This document shows, piece after piece, positions 34,946 to 44,619 of a stretch of DNA of 64,000 bases. Source of the stretch: Norana najaformis (taxonomy: Eukaryota > Annelida > Clitellata > Crassiclitellata > Hormogastridae); contig OZ029914.1 in the NCBI GenBank assembly GCA_964023275.1, positions 45,385,437 through 45,449,436 of the forward strand, read 5' to 3'. The translations under genes and the position numbers were made by a program. Positions within the stretch are counted from its first letter, which is position 1; each line of letters opens with the position of its first letter. Below the pieces are notes generated by a model. That model saw only the letters and a program-made list of their open reading frames with translations, had not been told where the DNA came from and did not search any database.

Positions 34946-37350
34946 TAGGTAAGGAATGTGTGCTATAATCTTGCATATATTACAGATTTTGTAACATTTA
35001 TGTTCAACTAGAACACTTTCTTGATGACATCTTGTTGCTATTGCAGCGGTTATTCTGTATTTGTATTCAAGACTGGCAAGGGTTGCTTTTAATTTGTTGT
35101 GTACCATGTAAGAATAATTTGTTGTGTAAGATGTTAAAAATTGTGTGATTTTAATCTGCTTAGTTGAATTGTGTGATTTTGATTTGTTTTTCAAGATGTT
35201 AAGAATTACACTGTGTTCAATTCAATTAACTTTAGTTATCTAGAAGATTACTATTGTATGTGAAGATGTGTAGATTTTTCATATATAGATTTATACAGGT
35301 TTGAATACACTGTTTTGACATAACATTTTCTATAAATCCCACCCTGTTGCATCAAATCTGCTGCCTTCCCATTTCTCTCAGCTTAAACACAACCCACCCT
35401 TGGGACAACCCCCTGATTTGAAGCAGCACTCGTGAATAATCTGGTGTCCAGCGCTTAGCTTTCAAGTAGCTTAAAATAGCGTTATAGAAATTTTGAGTAT
35501 ATGACTACAATTCTATTTGGAGCTTTTGGTTTATTTATGAACAAATCTCCTCCTGAATACAGGCACTGCAGAAGTACTCTTCAGCGCAATTCTCACTTGT
35601 CTAAACTATTTAACAGAATGCATTAAGAACAAATTCGCATGTAAGCTAATAATGCTTGAGCCTCTAATGGTGGTCATCCTCTCAACATCAGTCCTCAGAG
35701 GCATGGTTCTGGAAGGATCTGTGGTCTGTTTGCTCAAATACAACAATGACGCATGCAACTGGTTGGGCAAAAACCACATACTGTATGCTGGAAGAATACT
35801 GAGGCTACATCAAATGATTACTACCATGTTGTAATCCAGATTACCACCATGTTGATCTTGCAGATCTAAATGTGCAACAGGGTGGTGTACTTTTATACTG
35901 CCGCATCCAGCAAAGGGACTCTAATTAGATCCAACTCAATACAGACTGGCTGCTGTCTGACTGAAGTTGGTGTTCACAGCACAGGCTGTACTGAAATAAC
36001 TGTACGTAACAAATTTAGCAGAGGATGTCCACATTGAGCATAGACTCTCCTCTTGTCTGCATTTATGTGACCCCTCTTTGCAGCTGTCCTTAATGGATGA
36101 TTCCACAGCTGGAAGTCACCACTACTGGCTCTTGCAGACATACAAACCCAACCAAGCAACCAGAAAGTGCTGATGGTTGGCACTGTTCACAGTTCCTGGG
36201 AGTTGTTGCAATGTCAGTATCAGCGAAGAGAACTGAACACTGAATGAAGCATTTGAGGCACAAGGTTAGCCAACTGAATGGCCCTCCCTGCTGTCATGCA
36301 ACATAGTTCTCCAAAATTTCTCAGCACCACACAAAAACCGTGTCAGGGAGACCAGCTTATTTACCACACTATACCATATATCACAGTTTCAGTGCCGGGT
36401 CAGAATCTGGAGGTTAGGCCAGAAGATACAGCACACTGCCAAGGTGGAAAGCGCTTAAAGATAGCTCTTCTGCAGGATGTAGCATTGTAATCATATTTGC
36501 ACTTTAGATGAAAGGGTCCTCTCAGAACCATAATCACGAGGACTGATGTTGAAAGATGCATCTAATAAACTAACGAATACAGGATCACATTATCATAAGA
36601 TAACTGTGAAAGTCCACACTGTCTGGCTGTTACCCAAATGAAATTATAGATGTTGGCACAAGGAAGGCAGTCATGCTGACTGACAAACCTTTACAGTGCA
36701 TTTGTTTTATTGCATTTAAAACCAATTTCACATATTTACACTTAAAGAAATGCCTACAAATGGGAGTTTTAGTTGACAGTACATGCAATGCATTTGAAAG
36801 TCTTACATGGTCCCTGGTTTCAGTTTCGAAATGGACCCAGCTGAACAGTCAATAATTGATAAAATCCCTTGATGCCAAACGAGTCTTTTTCACTGCAAAA
36901 TTGCAACTATCAAGTAAGTTTAAAGATGTGGCTTCAGCCAACCCCAAAATGAACAAGACTGGCCAAAACTGGTTACCCACACATGCAGAATTTTGGACAT
37001 TCTACCCATTCACTGAAACCAGAATGATATTTTTGATATGGCCAGTCAAACTGTAAACTTCCAACTATCTGTAGTTCTTAGTGGTAAGTTGCCTTGCATA
37101 CTTATACAGGATTCACCCATATTCAATAATGGTCAAACCTGCGAAATAGCACATCACTAGCTTGCAAGTATATGCTACTATCCATCCTCCTATCTTACTA
37201 GTTTAATCTGCTAGCTCACCTTTTCTTTATCAGTACATCCCTGCCTATCATTCACAGATAAACCATCACTACTTTCCACAGCAACTTCACTGGCTGCAGA
37301 CGCATGCATTAGTAGAAGCCCAGTTAGAATGAGAGCCGCTCCAATCCACC
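34946..37350. repeat. Duplicated TMEM42 3' region (pairs with 50566-53156)
   Basis: Nearly colinear with the region between MARVEL copy 4 and TMEM42. It ends abruptly at 37350 in the middle of the TMEM42 last exon, where sequence switches to the upstream block of copy 3. The junction shares AA with both parents. Confidence 0.9.
37211..37350 (-). pseudogene. Partial TMEM42 last exon (truncated by duplication breakpoint)
   Basis: Encodes WWIGAALILTGLLLMHASAA and the same C-terminal tail as the intact gene (NDRQGCTDKEKVS, TAG). It lacks the splice acceptor and the first 15 codons of the exon. It has four extra residues (VESS) that the intact gene lacks. No promoter or upstream exon, so presumably not expressed as TMEM42. 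Confidence 0.88.
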
Positions 37351-37760
37351 AACGCCACTTTCTTGAATTCTTACGGCATGCCTTTTTCACGCAGACAGTA
37401 ACGGCTTGATTAAGCAAGCGTATCTCGTTGTTCCTTCCCGGATTCGGATGTTAACATCTGCACAATTCTGGCTTTTTGTGGCAAAAGAGCAAACACGGCT
37501 TGCCTCTTGAAACAGTTCATTTGGTTGTTTAGTGCCTCTACAGCTTAAAATTATTATTCTACGTTTACAGTCTTGTACGCATACAAGTCTTTGCGGCTGT
37601 AATTAGCTAGCAGTCTGAGCAGGTGAATGAACGTGGCTGTAAACAGGTAAACTACACGAAATTGGGAAGAATATTAAACAGATTCCTGCAGCTATCCGTA
37701 TTCTGCATATATTCTCAATGCTGTTGCATAAAACCTCTACAATGCCATGCTATACGAAAG
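37351..37760 (+). promoter_or_regulatory. Conserved upstream block of MARVEL copy 3, 5' truncated
   Basis: Starts at ACGCCACTTTCTTGAATTCT, matching 24698 onward, and lacks the part found further upstream in copies 1, 2 and 4. The putative 5' exon donor is changed to CT at 37692. Confidence 0.45.
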
Positions 37761-38660
37761 CCTCGTAGAATAAAAATAGATCTAAGCAAAAATTGTGTTG
37801 TTGTGTTACGTTACCAAAAATTTTATTGCGCCTAATAAGAACTGCTTAGAATTATTAAATAACGACCATTTTATTGGTGATCAACGATGCACTGGAACAT
37901 TGGAAAAAACAACGCAAAGAAAAGAACGAGCATGGGTGTTCATGAAGCATTCACTCAACATGGTAACGCCGACCAGAAGGTGTAATTTTCAAATGGAAAC
38001 AAAATGCTGCTAACTTGTATCTTTTTAGATACAGTATGAAACTAATAAGTGAGCCTTGAATGAACTTCAGGCTTCTGCTGGCCTGTACGAGAAAACCTAT
38101 GCATACCCATGGTAATTTAAACCGTTTGGCAATCAGAATACCCCCAAAAATTAATTACAGTTTAAATTATAGTTTACAGTTTACTAGTTTAAGAAGCTAT
38201 TTTAAAACTCTTATCTTGACTACTTGATTGAATCCCGGTAAACAAGTTGGCTTTGAAGTAGGCTATCCGAAAAGTAGCTTTTAATAATTCTGGCACAAGT
38301 AAAAAACGGGTAAAATGAACTAATCGACATGCACTCTACTTAGACATATGAGCCATATTATATTATGTCTCGCTTGTTACTGTCAGCCTAACTGATCTAA
38401 ATTTTAAGTAGACATATGAGCTATGGTCCAGTTGGCTATATACCCAAATCACGTTTTCATATTAAGCGATTTGAATTGTAATACTAATATTAAGCTACTA
38501 ATATCAGCCAAAATTAATAAATAACCTGAACAAGAGTACTTCCTGTTTTATTGGAAATTTCAAGCACAGTGAGATTCGTTGTAGCTCAGTATGTTATAGG
38601 CCTACTTATTATACTTATTATACATGTTCAGTGGTACTTGGCCAACGCCAAGTGACTGCA
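37760..38660. repeat. Tandem segmental duplication B, right copy (pairs with 25100-26220)
   Basis: Runs parallel to the copy 2 flank with small indels. No gene. Confidence 0.8.
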
Positions 38661-38663
38661 CTC

Positions 38664-38935
38664 GGGTTTTACAGAGGAAGGAAAGAAAGAAGGATGGAAG
38701 GAAGGAAAGAAGGAAGGGAAGAAAGAAAAGAAAGGAAGAAAGAAAAGAAGGAAGCGAAGAAAGAAAAGGAAGGAAGGAAGGAGTAAAAGAGAGAAGGAAG
38801 GAAGACATAAAAGAATTAAGAAAAGAAGGAAGGAAAGAAAGAAAGAAGGAAGGAAAGAAGGAAGGGAAGAAAGAAAAGAAAGGAAGGAAGGAAGGAAGGA
38901 ATAAAGGAGAGAAGGAAGGGAGGGTTTATTTCTGG
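38664..38935. repeat. (GGAA/GAAA)n purine tract, sister of 26230-26690
   Basis: Shorter version of the same array, followed by the same unique text (GGGTTTATTTCTGGT). Confidence 0.92.
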
Positions 38936-39033
38936 TTCCTAAACCCGACGTTATTTAGCCTTGTACCCTCGAATCCAGATTTGCAAATATGCAAATATCA
39001 CATGCATTTCAAGCGTTCATATCGCCTCCATGC

Positions 39034-39108
39034 ACTAGATACAACTAGCATATTATATAGCGCTATATATTGCGAGATGCATCTAGCTTTATGCTAGTTG
39101 TATCTAGT
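39034..39108. repeat. Perfect 18-bp inverted repeat
   Basis: ACTAGATACAACTAGCAT (39034-39051) and its exact reverse complement (39091-39108) around a 39-bp loop. The degraded counterpart is at 26780-26855. Confidence 0.85.
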
Positions 39109-39377
39109 ATAGAGGGCATAATCAGATTTTATAATCCCCAAACCGTTTAATGATACATTTTCTATAAGACTCCAAAACACGCGTCAGTCTGGGTGGGAAT
39201 CCGTTGGTTAGGTTCTATGCGTATGCGGATGTCCTCAAGTGGTGACTTTTCTACAGTTGTATGAGTACTTATTAACTTTTTGTATATAAGACTTCGACAT
39301 GATTTAGACTGGCGAAGGCAAAGTACATGATAGGCATTATGCTAAATTTAGAGATAATTTAAATTCAAACGTGTAGG

Positions 39378-40133
39378 CTACGAGGATTGGACTTGTGGCT
39401 TCAAATTCACATTCAGCGTAAATAACGTCTCAAACAGTTCAGTGTATGTGGCCTGAGTTTTGTTCTTCAATAGCGCATAAACGCATGGAATGGTTCGTTT
39501 GTTAACCAGAGCGTGAACAGTAAACAGTTGGACAAAAAGTGAAGGAGCTGTTTTGAAAGTTCCATCCAAAAACCGGTGAGGTGTATTTCCCAAGAGTCGG
39601 ATGTTGTCATGTGTTCCAAAGATTAACATTCGGTTGTTATTGCCTGGACCGGAATCGAACAGAAGAAATTCTTGACCATCATGTGTAACTTTGTAGCGAT
39701 CAGGAATGGCAATTTCATCAACATTCTGTGGAGCTGGAAGCGGATTATTAACCACTTGACGATGACGTCTGACATTTCGACGTAAATGATGAACGGTTGG
39801 CAACTTCGCTTTTGCGTCACAGGTTATCGTTGAAACAGACTGAGTGATTATTTGCTGCGGCATTTCTTCCGTTTCTTCTGCCTGTCTCTTCATTCGTTGA
39901 ACTGCTTTGAGAACTTCTTGTCGGGCAGGATCCGGACCATGAGAATGTTCGTTAAGCCGCCTTACAAGCTCTTCTCCACAAATTTTTAGTTTAGCTTTAC
40001 ATTCTGCCTTGTTACGCCTCTTTTCGCACTCAAACGACACTACACCATTTGCAAATTTTTTCTGCTTTACGTATACATAACCTTCAAAACTAAGTTTATC
40101 TTTTCCTCGATCAGATTTTATAAATTCCATCAT
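39378..40133 (-). pseudogene. FLYWCH zinc finger/MULE transposase, C-terminally truncated
   Basis: ATG at 40133. Residues about 14-66 form a FLYWCH finger (LSFEGYVYVKQKK, FECEKRRNKAECKAKL, HSHGPDP, giving the C-C-H-H ligands). A linker rich in Arg/Gln follows. The start of a MULE transposase domain is at about 180-240: RFLDGTFKTAP (first catalytic Asp), FVQLFTVHAL and YALLKNKTQATYTELFETL. The frame ends at the junction with MARVEL unit 3 (about 39386-39390), so the rest of the DDE domain, including the other acidic residues, is missing. FLYWCH-MULE proteins are a common animal Mutator-type transposase form, and a 5' promoter end is near 40390. Confidence 0.82.
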
Positions 40134-40311
40134 GGATAGAAAGAGATCAACTTTTTAAACTTTGTATTTTCCATTTCTATTATATAGTAGTTGACCTCTT
40201 TCATGTTGTGTGGTAATTCTTTCATGTCTAGTCTGGGCCCAATTGTCTGATAATTGTCTAATAATTAGTTTTTGATGTATGGTAATTCTTTCATGTCTAC
40301 TCTTTACTCTA

Positions 40312-40392
40312 TAGGGGGGTAATTGTCCGGGGGTAATTGTCCGGGGGTAATTGTCCGGGGGGTATATGTCCAGGAGGTTATTGTCCTGTTAC
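40312..40392. repeat. Terminal repeat of the FLYWCH/MULE element: (GGGGGTAATTGTCC)n
   Basis: Three to four 14-bp units, ending GGTATATGTCCAGGAGG and TTATTGTCC. They lie just upstream of the transposase start. G-run periodic termini like this resemble the ends of the Ulp1-carrying element. No opposite end was found because the element is truncated. Confidence 0.6.
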
Positions 40393-40591
40393 CGTAATAT
40401 TCGTCCAAAACCTCACTTTTTCTGATCATATCACCCATATCTTTCCCGCTCTTGCCATTTCTCATCAACAGGTTTCTTGCCTCTGTCTCCTTGATATCTC
40501 TGCAGGGAAATAAAATTTTCCATAGTAAGTGTCGTATCTTACTGAACTCTTAGATCTTTGCTGTAAGGCTAACGTTGTTTTGATTTTGCAG

Positions 40592-40741
40592 TTCTTTGCC
40601 TTCGCGTCAGCTGTAGTCTGCGGAGTCGACGCCATGTTTCAGTTCGTCAACTACAGGAGAGGCAGCTTCCAATCATCTACCACCACCACCAGCACGACAG
40701 TCACTAGGACCACCACTTCTGCTGTCAAGGTCGAATACTAA
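40592..40741 (+). pseudogene. MARVEL copy 3, last exon only
   Basis: Acceptor TTTTGCAG at 40591, then TM4 (FFAFASAVVCGVDAMFQFV), RRGSFQSS, a Thr-rich tail and SAVKVEY, TAA. The frame is intact and all residues typical of the exon are kept, but exons 1-3 are absent. Upstream is the truncated FLYWCH element. It could be a dead remnant or, less likely, an alternative last exon spliced to copy 2. The 3' flank to about 41130 matches copies 2 and 4. Confidence 0.8.
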
Positions 40742-41809
40742 GTCTAGTTCTACTAGAAACTGCCAACGTATCGATAGATTATGGCGTTTAGCAAGGCTAT
40801 TTATATTCCGAAGCTCTTCCGTGTTTAGTTTATCTTTTCGGCATTAAGCGGTTTATAATTCAGACGAAATCTGAACCTACAGGTTCTCCAGTGACCCAAT
40901 GTGCAACGGATATTCAAGTTGTAGGAACTCGCACTTCGGTGATGCTGCTTAGGCTTGTACCAGGTTGTAGCCTAAACGCATGAGCGGGTTCGCCATTTGA
41001 ATTTTTGCGGGGTTAAGCACAATTTGTGGAAGTAATGAGTTTTCTTGTGTCGCTTATAGGTCTTGGCAATGTCAGACCATTTACTTAAAATTTACATTAC
41101 CTTACGCTTTAAAAGGCACGGTCATTACGATGTACGTAGTATTTAGAAAGCCACATTGGCCTATCAACATTTAAGGAATTCGAGACACCGTTTAGAATGG
41201 GTTGGGCTCAATTCTTGTAATGTGGACAGTTCGAGTTCGAACCTTCCATGCAGGTCGCTCTTTTTAAGATCTTTGAGCAAGTCTTGTTCACAACTGCTTA
41301 CCGTCATATTTATTGCTTAGTAATGTAGCTGCACTGTAAAAGTTGTCTATAAAGGAAGATCACAAAAGATGGCCTACTTAGGGCCCTCCCTTTTCCCTTA
41401 CCCGTATTTGACATTGCCTTCCCCCGTCTCCTTTTGCAAAAGTCGAAACGTCAACAGAGTACTAAGATTAGATGTTGATCCTGCAGGGTTAACTGTGCTG
41501 CTGATGCGGTAATTTGATACCATCGCGACCAGCAAAAGGACTATGTAGCACAGACTGTCTGCTGAAGTTGGTATTTAAGGCACAGTCTCTACTGCAATAG
41601 CTATGAACCAAATTTAGAAGCGGACGTCCGGATTGACCCTTCCCTTGTATGCATTTGGGTGACCTTTTCCCTCTGCGGACGTCCTTTTTGGACAACCCCA
41701 CACAGTTATAAACAGTGCATCGCTGCGGTCTGGTCTGTTTTTGAACTTGGCTCAAGTCCTTTCGTTTTATTTGGTTCCTGGTGTTGCTTTTCAGTTTAGT
41801 CTGCTGCTG

Positions 41810-42950
41810 AATCTAATTTCTGTTGTCTAAGATGTTAGGCGTTGTGCTAACTGCGTTCAATTCAAGTAGCATTTGTTACCTGGCGGGATATAGTTGCGGA
41901 TCAGTGGAAATATTTTGTACGTGAAGATGAGAGGATGAATCATTTGAATAAACCTAAGTTTTTATTTCTAGATAATTTTTTTCAAATCTTGTCCGAGACT
42001 GAAAGGCAGTTCATTTTTCTGTCACAAAAGCGCCCCTAGCGAATTTGGATATGACTGACTGAATAAACTGCTCACCGCTGATCGGAAGATCAAACGACAA
42101 GAGAAAGGAATAGACAGACAAAGACAAATAAAAAGACAAAGACAAATAAAAAGACAAAGACAATGACAGAAAGACAGACAGAGAGACGGATACAAAGGGA
42201 GAGGGGAAGTGAGGGAAGATGGCTGATTGGAGAGAGATAGGGAGAGAGAGGGGGAGAGAGACAGGCAGAGCGGAAGGGAGGGGTGGCCTAACCAATAACT
42301 GTTGCATACCCAGAGGCTAAGCAATTAAGGTTGCAAACACTTCTTAGGCCTACATATGAGAACCTCTTGTCATTGGCTTAAATAGAGTAAATCGTATGGC
42401 TTCAACCCTGCTTTCTTCAATGATATGATCGAGTGAGATCCTTCGCCCCCCGCTGCCCGTTTGAATGGGAGCCACGCCATTTAAGGTCCCCGTGTACGGA
42501 CCCTGCTAGTCCGAGGCTCAAGTCTCTGAAATAAGCCACGATCGTTATATGTGAACCGGCATGTGTATATGTGTGTTTGTGTCGGACAAATATCAACCCT
42601 TTAAAATAACATGCTTGCAAAACATCAAAAGATACAATATAATATGCGATCCTCGCTGACAAAATGAGTTCTACTGAAAATCGCGCCACTCGATCTCCAG
42701 AACGCGATAGAAAAGTTTTTAGGTAAAAATCACACATTCCAGCCTCACAAGTTCGTTTAACCTGCGCCACAACTTACAACTATACCCGGGATTCTGCGTT
42801 GGCGGTTCCCGAGCATCACAGTTAAAAAATTCTGCTTCGGAAGATACCGGTCGGGTCTCCATAGAACGCTGAAAGTTAAGGGCCTCTCTCTCAAATCTTC
42901 GCTGTTCGTACACAGACCTTCGTCCTGACTTCCGCAATGAGGAAGTCCGT
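41810..42950. repeat. Segmental duplication A, right copy
   Basis: Pairs with 22330-23530. The internal purine tract carries (AAAGACAAAGACAAAT) units at 42105-42170 that the left copy lacks. Confidence 0.85.
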
Positions 42951-43183
42951 CCTCGCACTTCAGTCAGTTCTCTGGGCATTGTGTTTTTGACGAGCAAATA
43001 ATGGCTTTGATCGTGTCGGCTCTTTCTGGTCCGGTACCCGGATAAGTTGGTCCGAACTCTGCCCGTATCGGGTATTCTCTTTGCCTGCTTGTAAGTCTGT
43101 CGTAATCTCGCTTCCATCTGGTCACGTTTTAGATGTGGAATCTTGTGGTATTCAACCCGCCTCAATTCAGCCAAAGTATATTG
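42778..43183 (-). CDS. Unassigned internal exon, basic protein
   Basis: Open from an acceptor CTCCAG (exon starts CAATATACT) to a donor GTAAGT, 406 nt, phase 0 in and phase 1 out. Product about 135 aa, very basic: QYTLAELRRVEYHKIPHLKR, QTYKQAKRIPDTGRVR, RSVYEQRRFEREALNFQRS. No domain recognised; the composition recalls small ciliary or nucleic-acid-binding proteins, but I do not assign it. The sister at 23369-23817 keeps the donor phase but is broken. Adjacent exons were not identified, so it may itself be a duplicated gene fragment. Confidence 0.4.
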
Positions 43184-43229
43184 CTGGAGTGACCTTCACT
43201 GAGTTTCACACGACCTCTTATCCTCTCGC

Positions 43230-43935
43230 TACCTAGAATCAGTCCGTCTTTGAAATGGCCTAGTTATTTTATGACTACTTGAGACTATAGTCATAAAATA
43301 GCTAGGCCAGTTCGAAGTGACACCTTGAACTGATCTAGTTATTTTAGGGCTGCTTCAGACTGTGAAGACGTGCTTCCTTATTAGAGACTGTCACGAAACG
43401 GTACCCATGCATTTTCGGGCACGCTTCAAGTATGCTGCGACACGAGGCAGTCAGAGCTGAGGTAGTAAAATACTACAGGTGGACGGTGCATCTTATTAAT
43501 CAGCTCGCAGGTAAAACTTTTCTGGTATGTAAACGCCATTTTCTTGAATTCTTGCGTTAAGACTGTTTCACGCAGGCAATAACGGTTTGAGTAAGGAAGC
43601 GTATTGTATTGTTTCTTCTCGGTTTCGGATGCTATTAACATCTGCAAAAGTCTGGTGACTTATGGATGAAGAGCAAACACACTTTGAATCTTGAGACATT
43701 TGGTTTTAACATTTCGGGTCTCGACAGCTTAAACTATATCTGCGCGACATATTCAAGTCTAGGCGGCTGTAGTTACCTAGCAGTCTGAGCAAGTGAGTGA
43801 TATAAAGTGAGGCTGTGAATCGGTTAACCACACGAAATTTTGAAGAATATTGAACTGAATCCTGCAGGTATTAGTATTCTGCAGAAATTGTCGACGTTGT
43901 TGCACAGAACTTCTACAGCGCCATACTAAAGCCTC
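43230..43935 (+). promoter_or_regulatory. Conserved upstream block of MARVEL copy 4, with hairpin
   Basis: A hairpin, GGCCTAGTTATTTTATGACT (43257-43276) against 43289-43308 with a 12-bp loop, precedes the shared block. The same CTAGTTATTTTA motif stands alone in copies 1 and 2. Possible TATA box TATAAAG at about 43801 and a possible 5' exon donor CTGCAG|GTATTAG at 43868. Confidence 0.45.
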
Positions 43936-44104
43936 GGAATAAATTTAAGCAAAAAATGTTTTATTGTGTTACGTACGTTACCAAAATTTGTATTGCGCCC
44001 AGTGAGAGTTGCTTAGAATTATTATTTAACGACCATTTCACTGGTGATCAACGATGTACTGAAGATTGGAAACCTCTGGGAGTCAGCTTAAGGGTCTACC
44101 TTTC

Positions 44105-44305
44105 TTCTTACAAGTGATAATGTGGCGTTCAGCAACTGATGCTGAACATCGCATTATTTTACACAGCAGAAAACATATTTACAAATCTCTCTCTATCTCT
44201 ATATATAACATATTTACATCTCTCTAAAAATATATATACATATATATATAGAGAGGTGTAAATATGTTTTCTGCTGTGTTAAATAATGTGATGTTCAACA
44301 CCACC

Positions 44306-44386
<81 letters not shown>

Positions 44387-44400
44387 AGAGAGAGAGAGAA
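44105..44400. repeat. Foldback element, sister of 28110-28480
   Basis: TTTACACAGCAGAAAACATA and its reverse complement around a shorter CT/TA core, then (CT)n and (GA)n runs. Confidence 0.85.
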
Positions 44401-44619
44401 CCAGTAAACTAATGATATGTGTATGATATATCAATGCAAAACTGGATCGATACACGTATGTACATATGACGTCATAGGTCTTGTATGTATACACATACAG
44501 ATATATATATTCATATATACATATATATTAAGCCAATCAGTTTAAATATGTAGGCTAAACTTTAGTTTCAAGCTACATTTTAATTGTACATTTGATGCAA
44601 TATTTGCAGTCCTTGAAAT

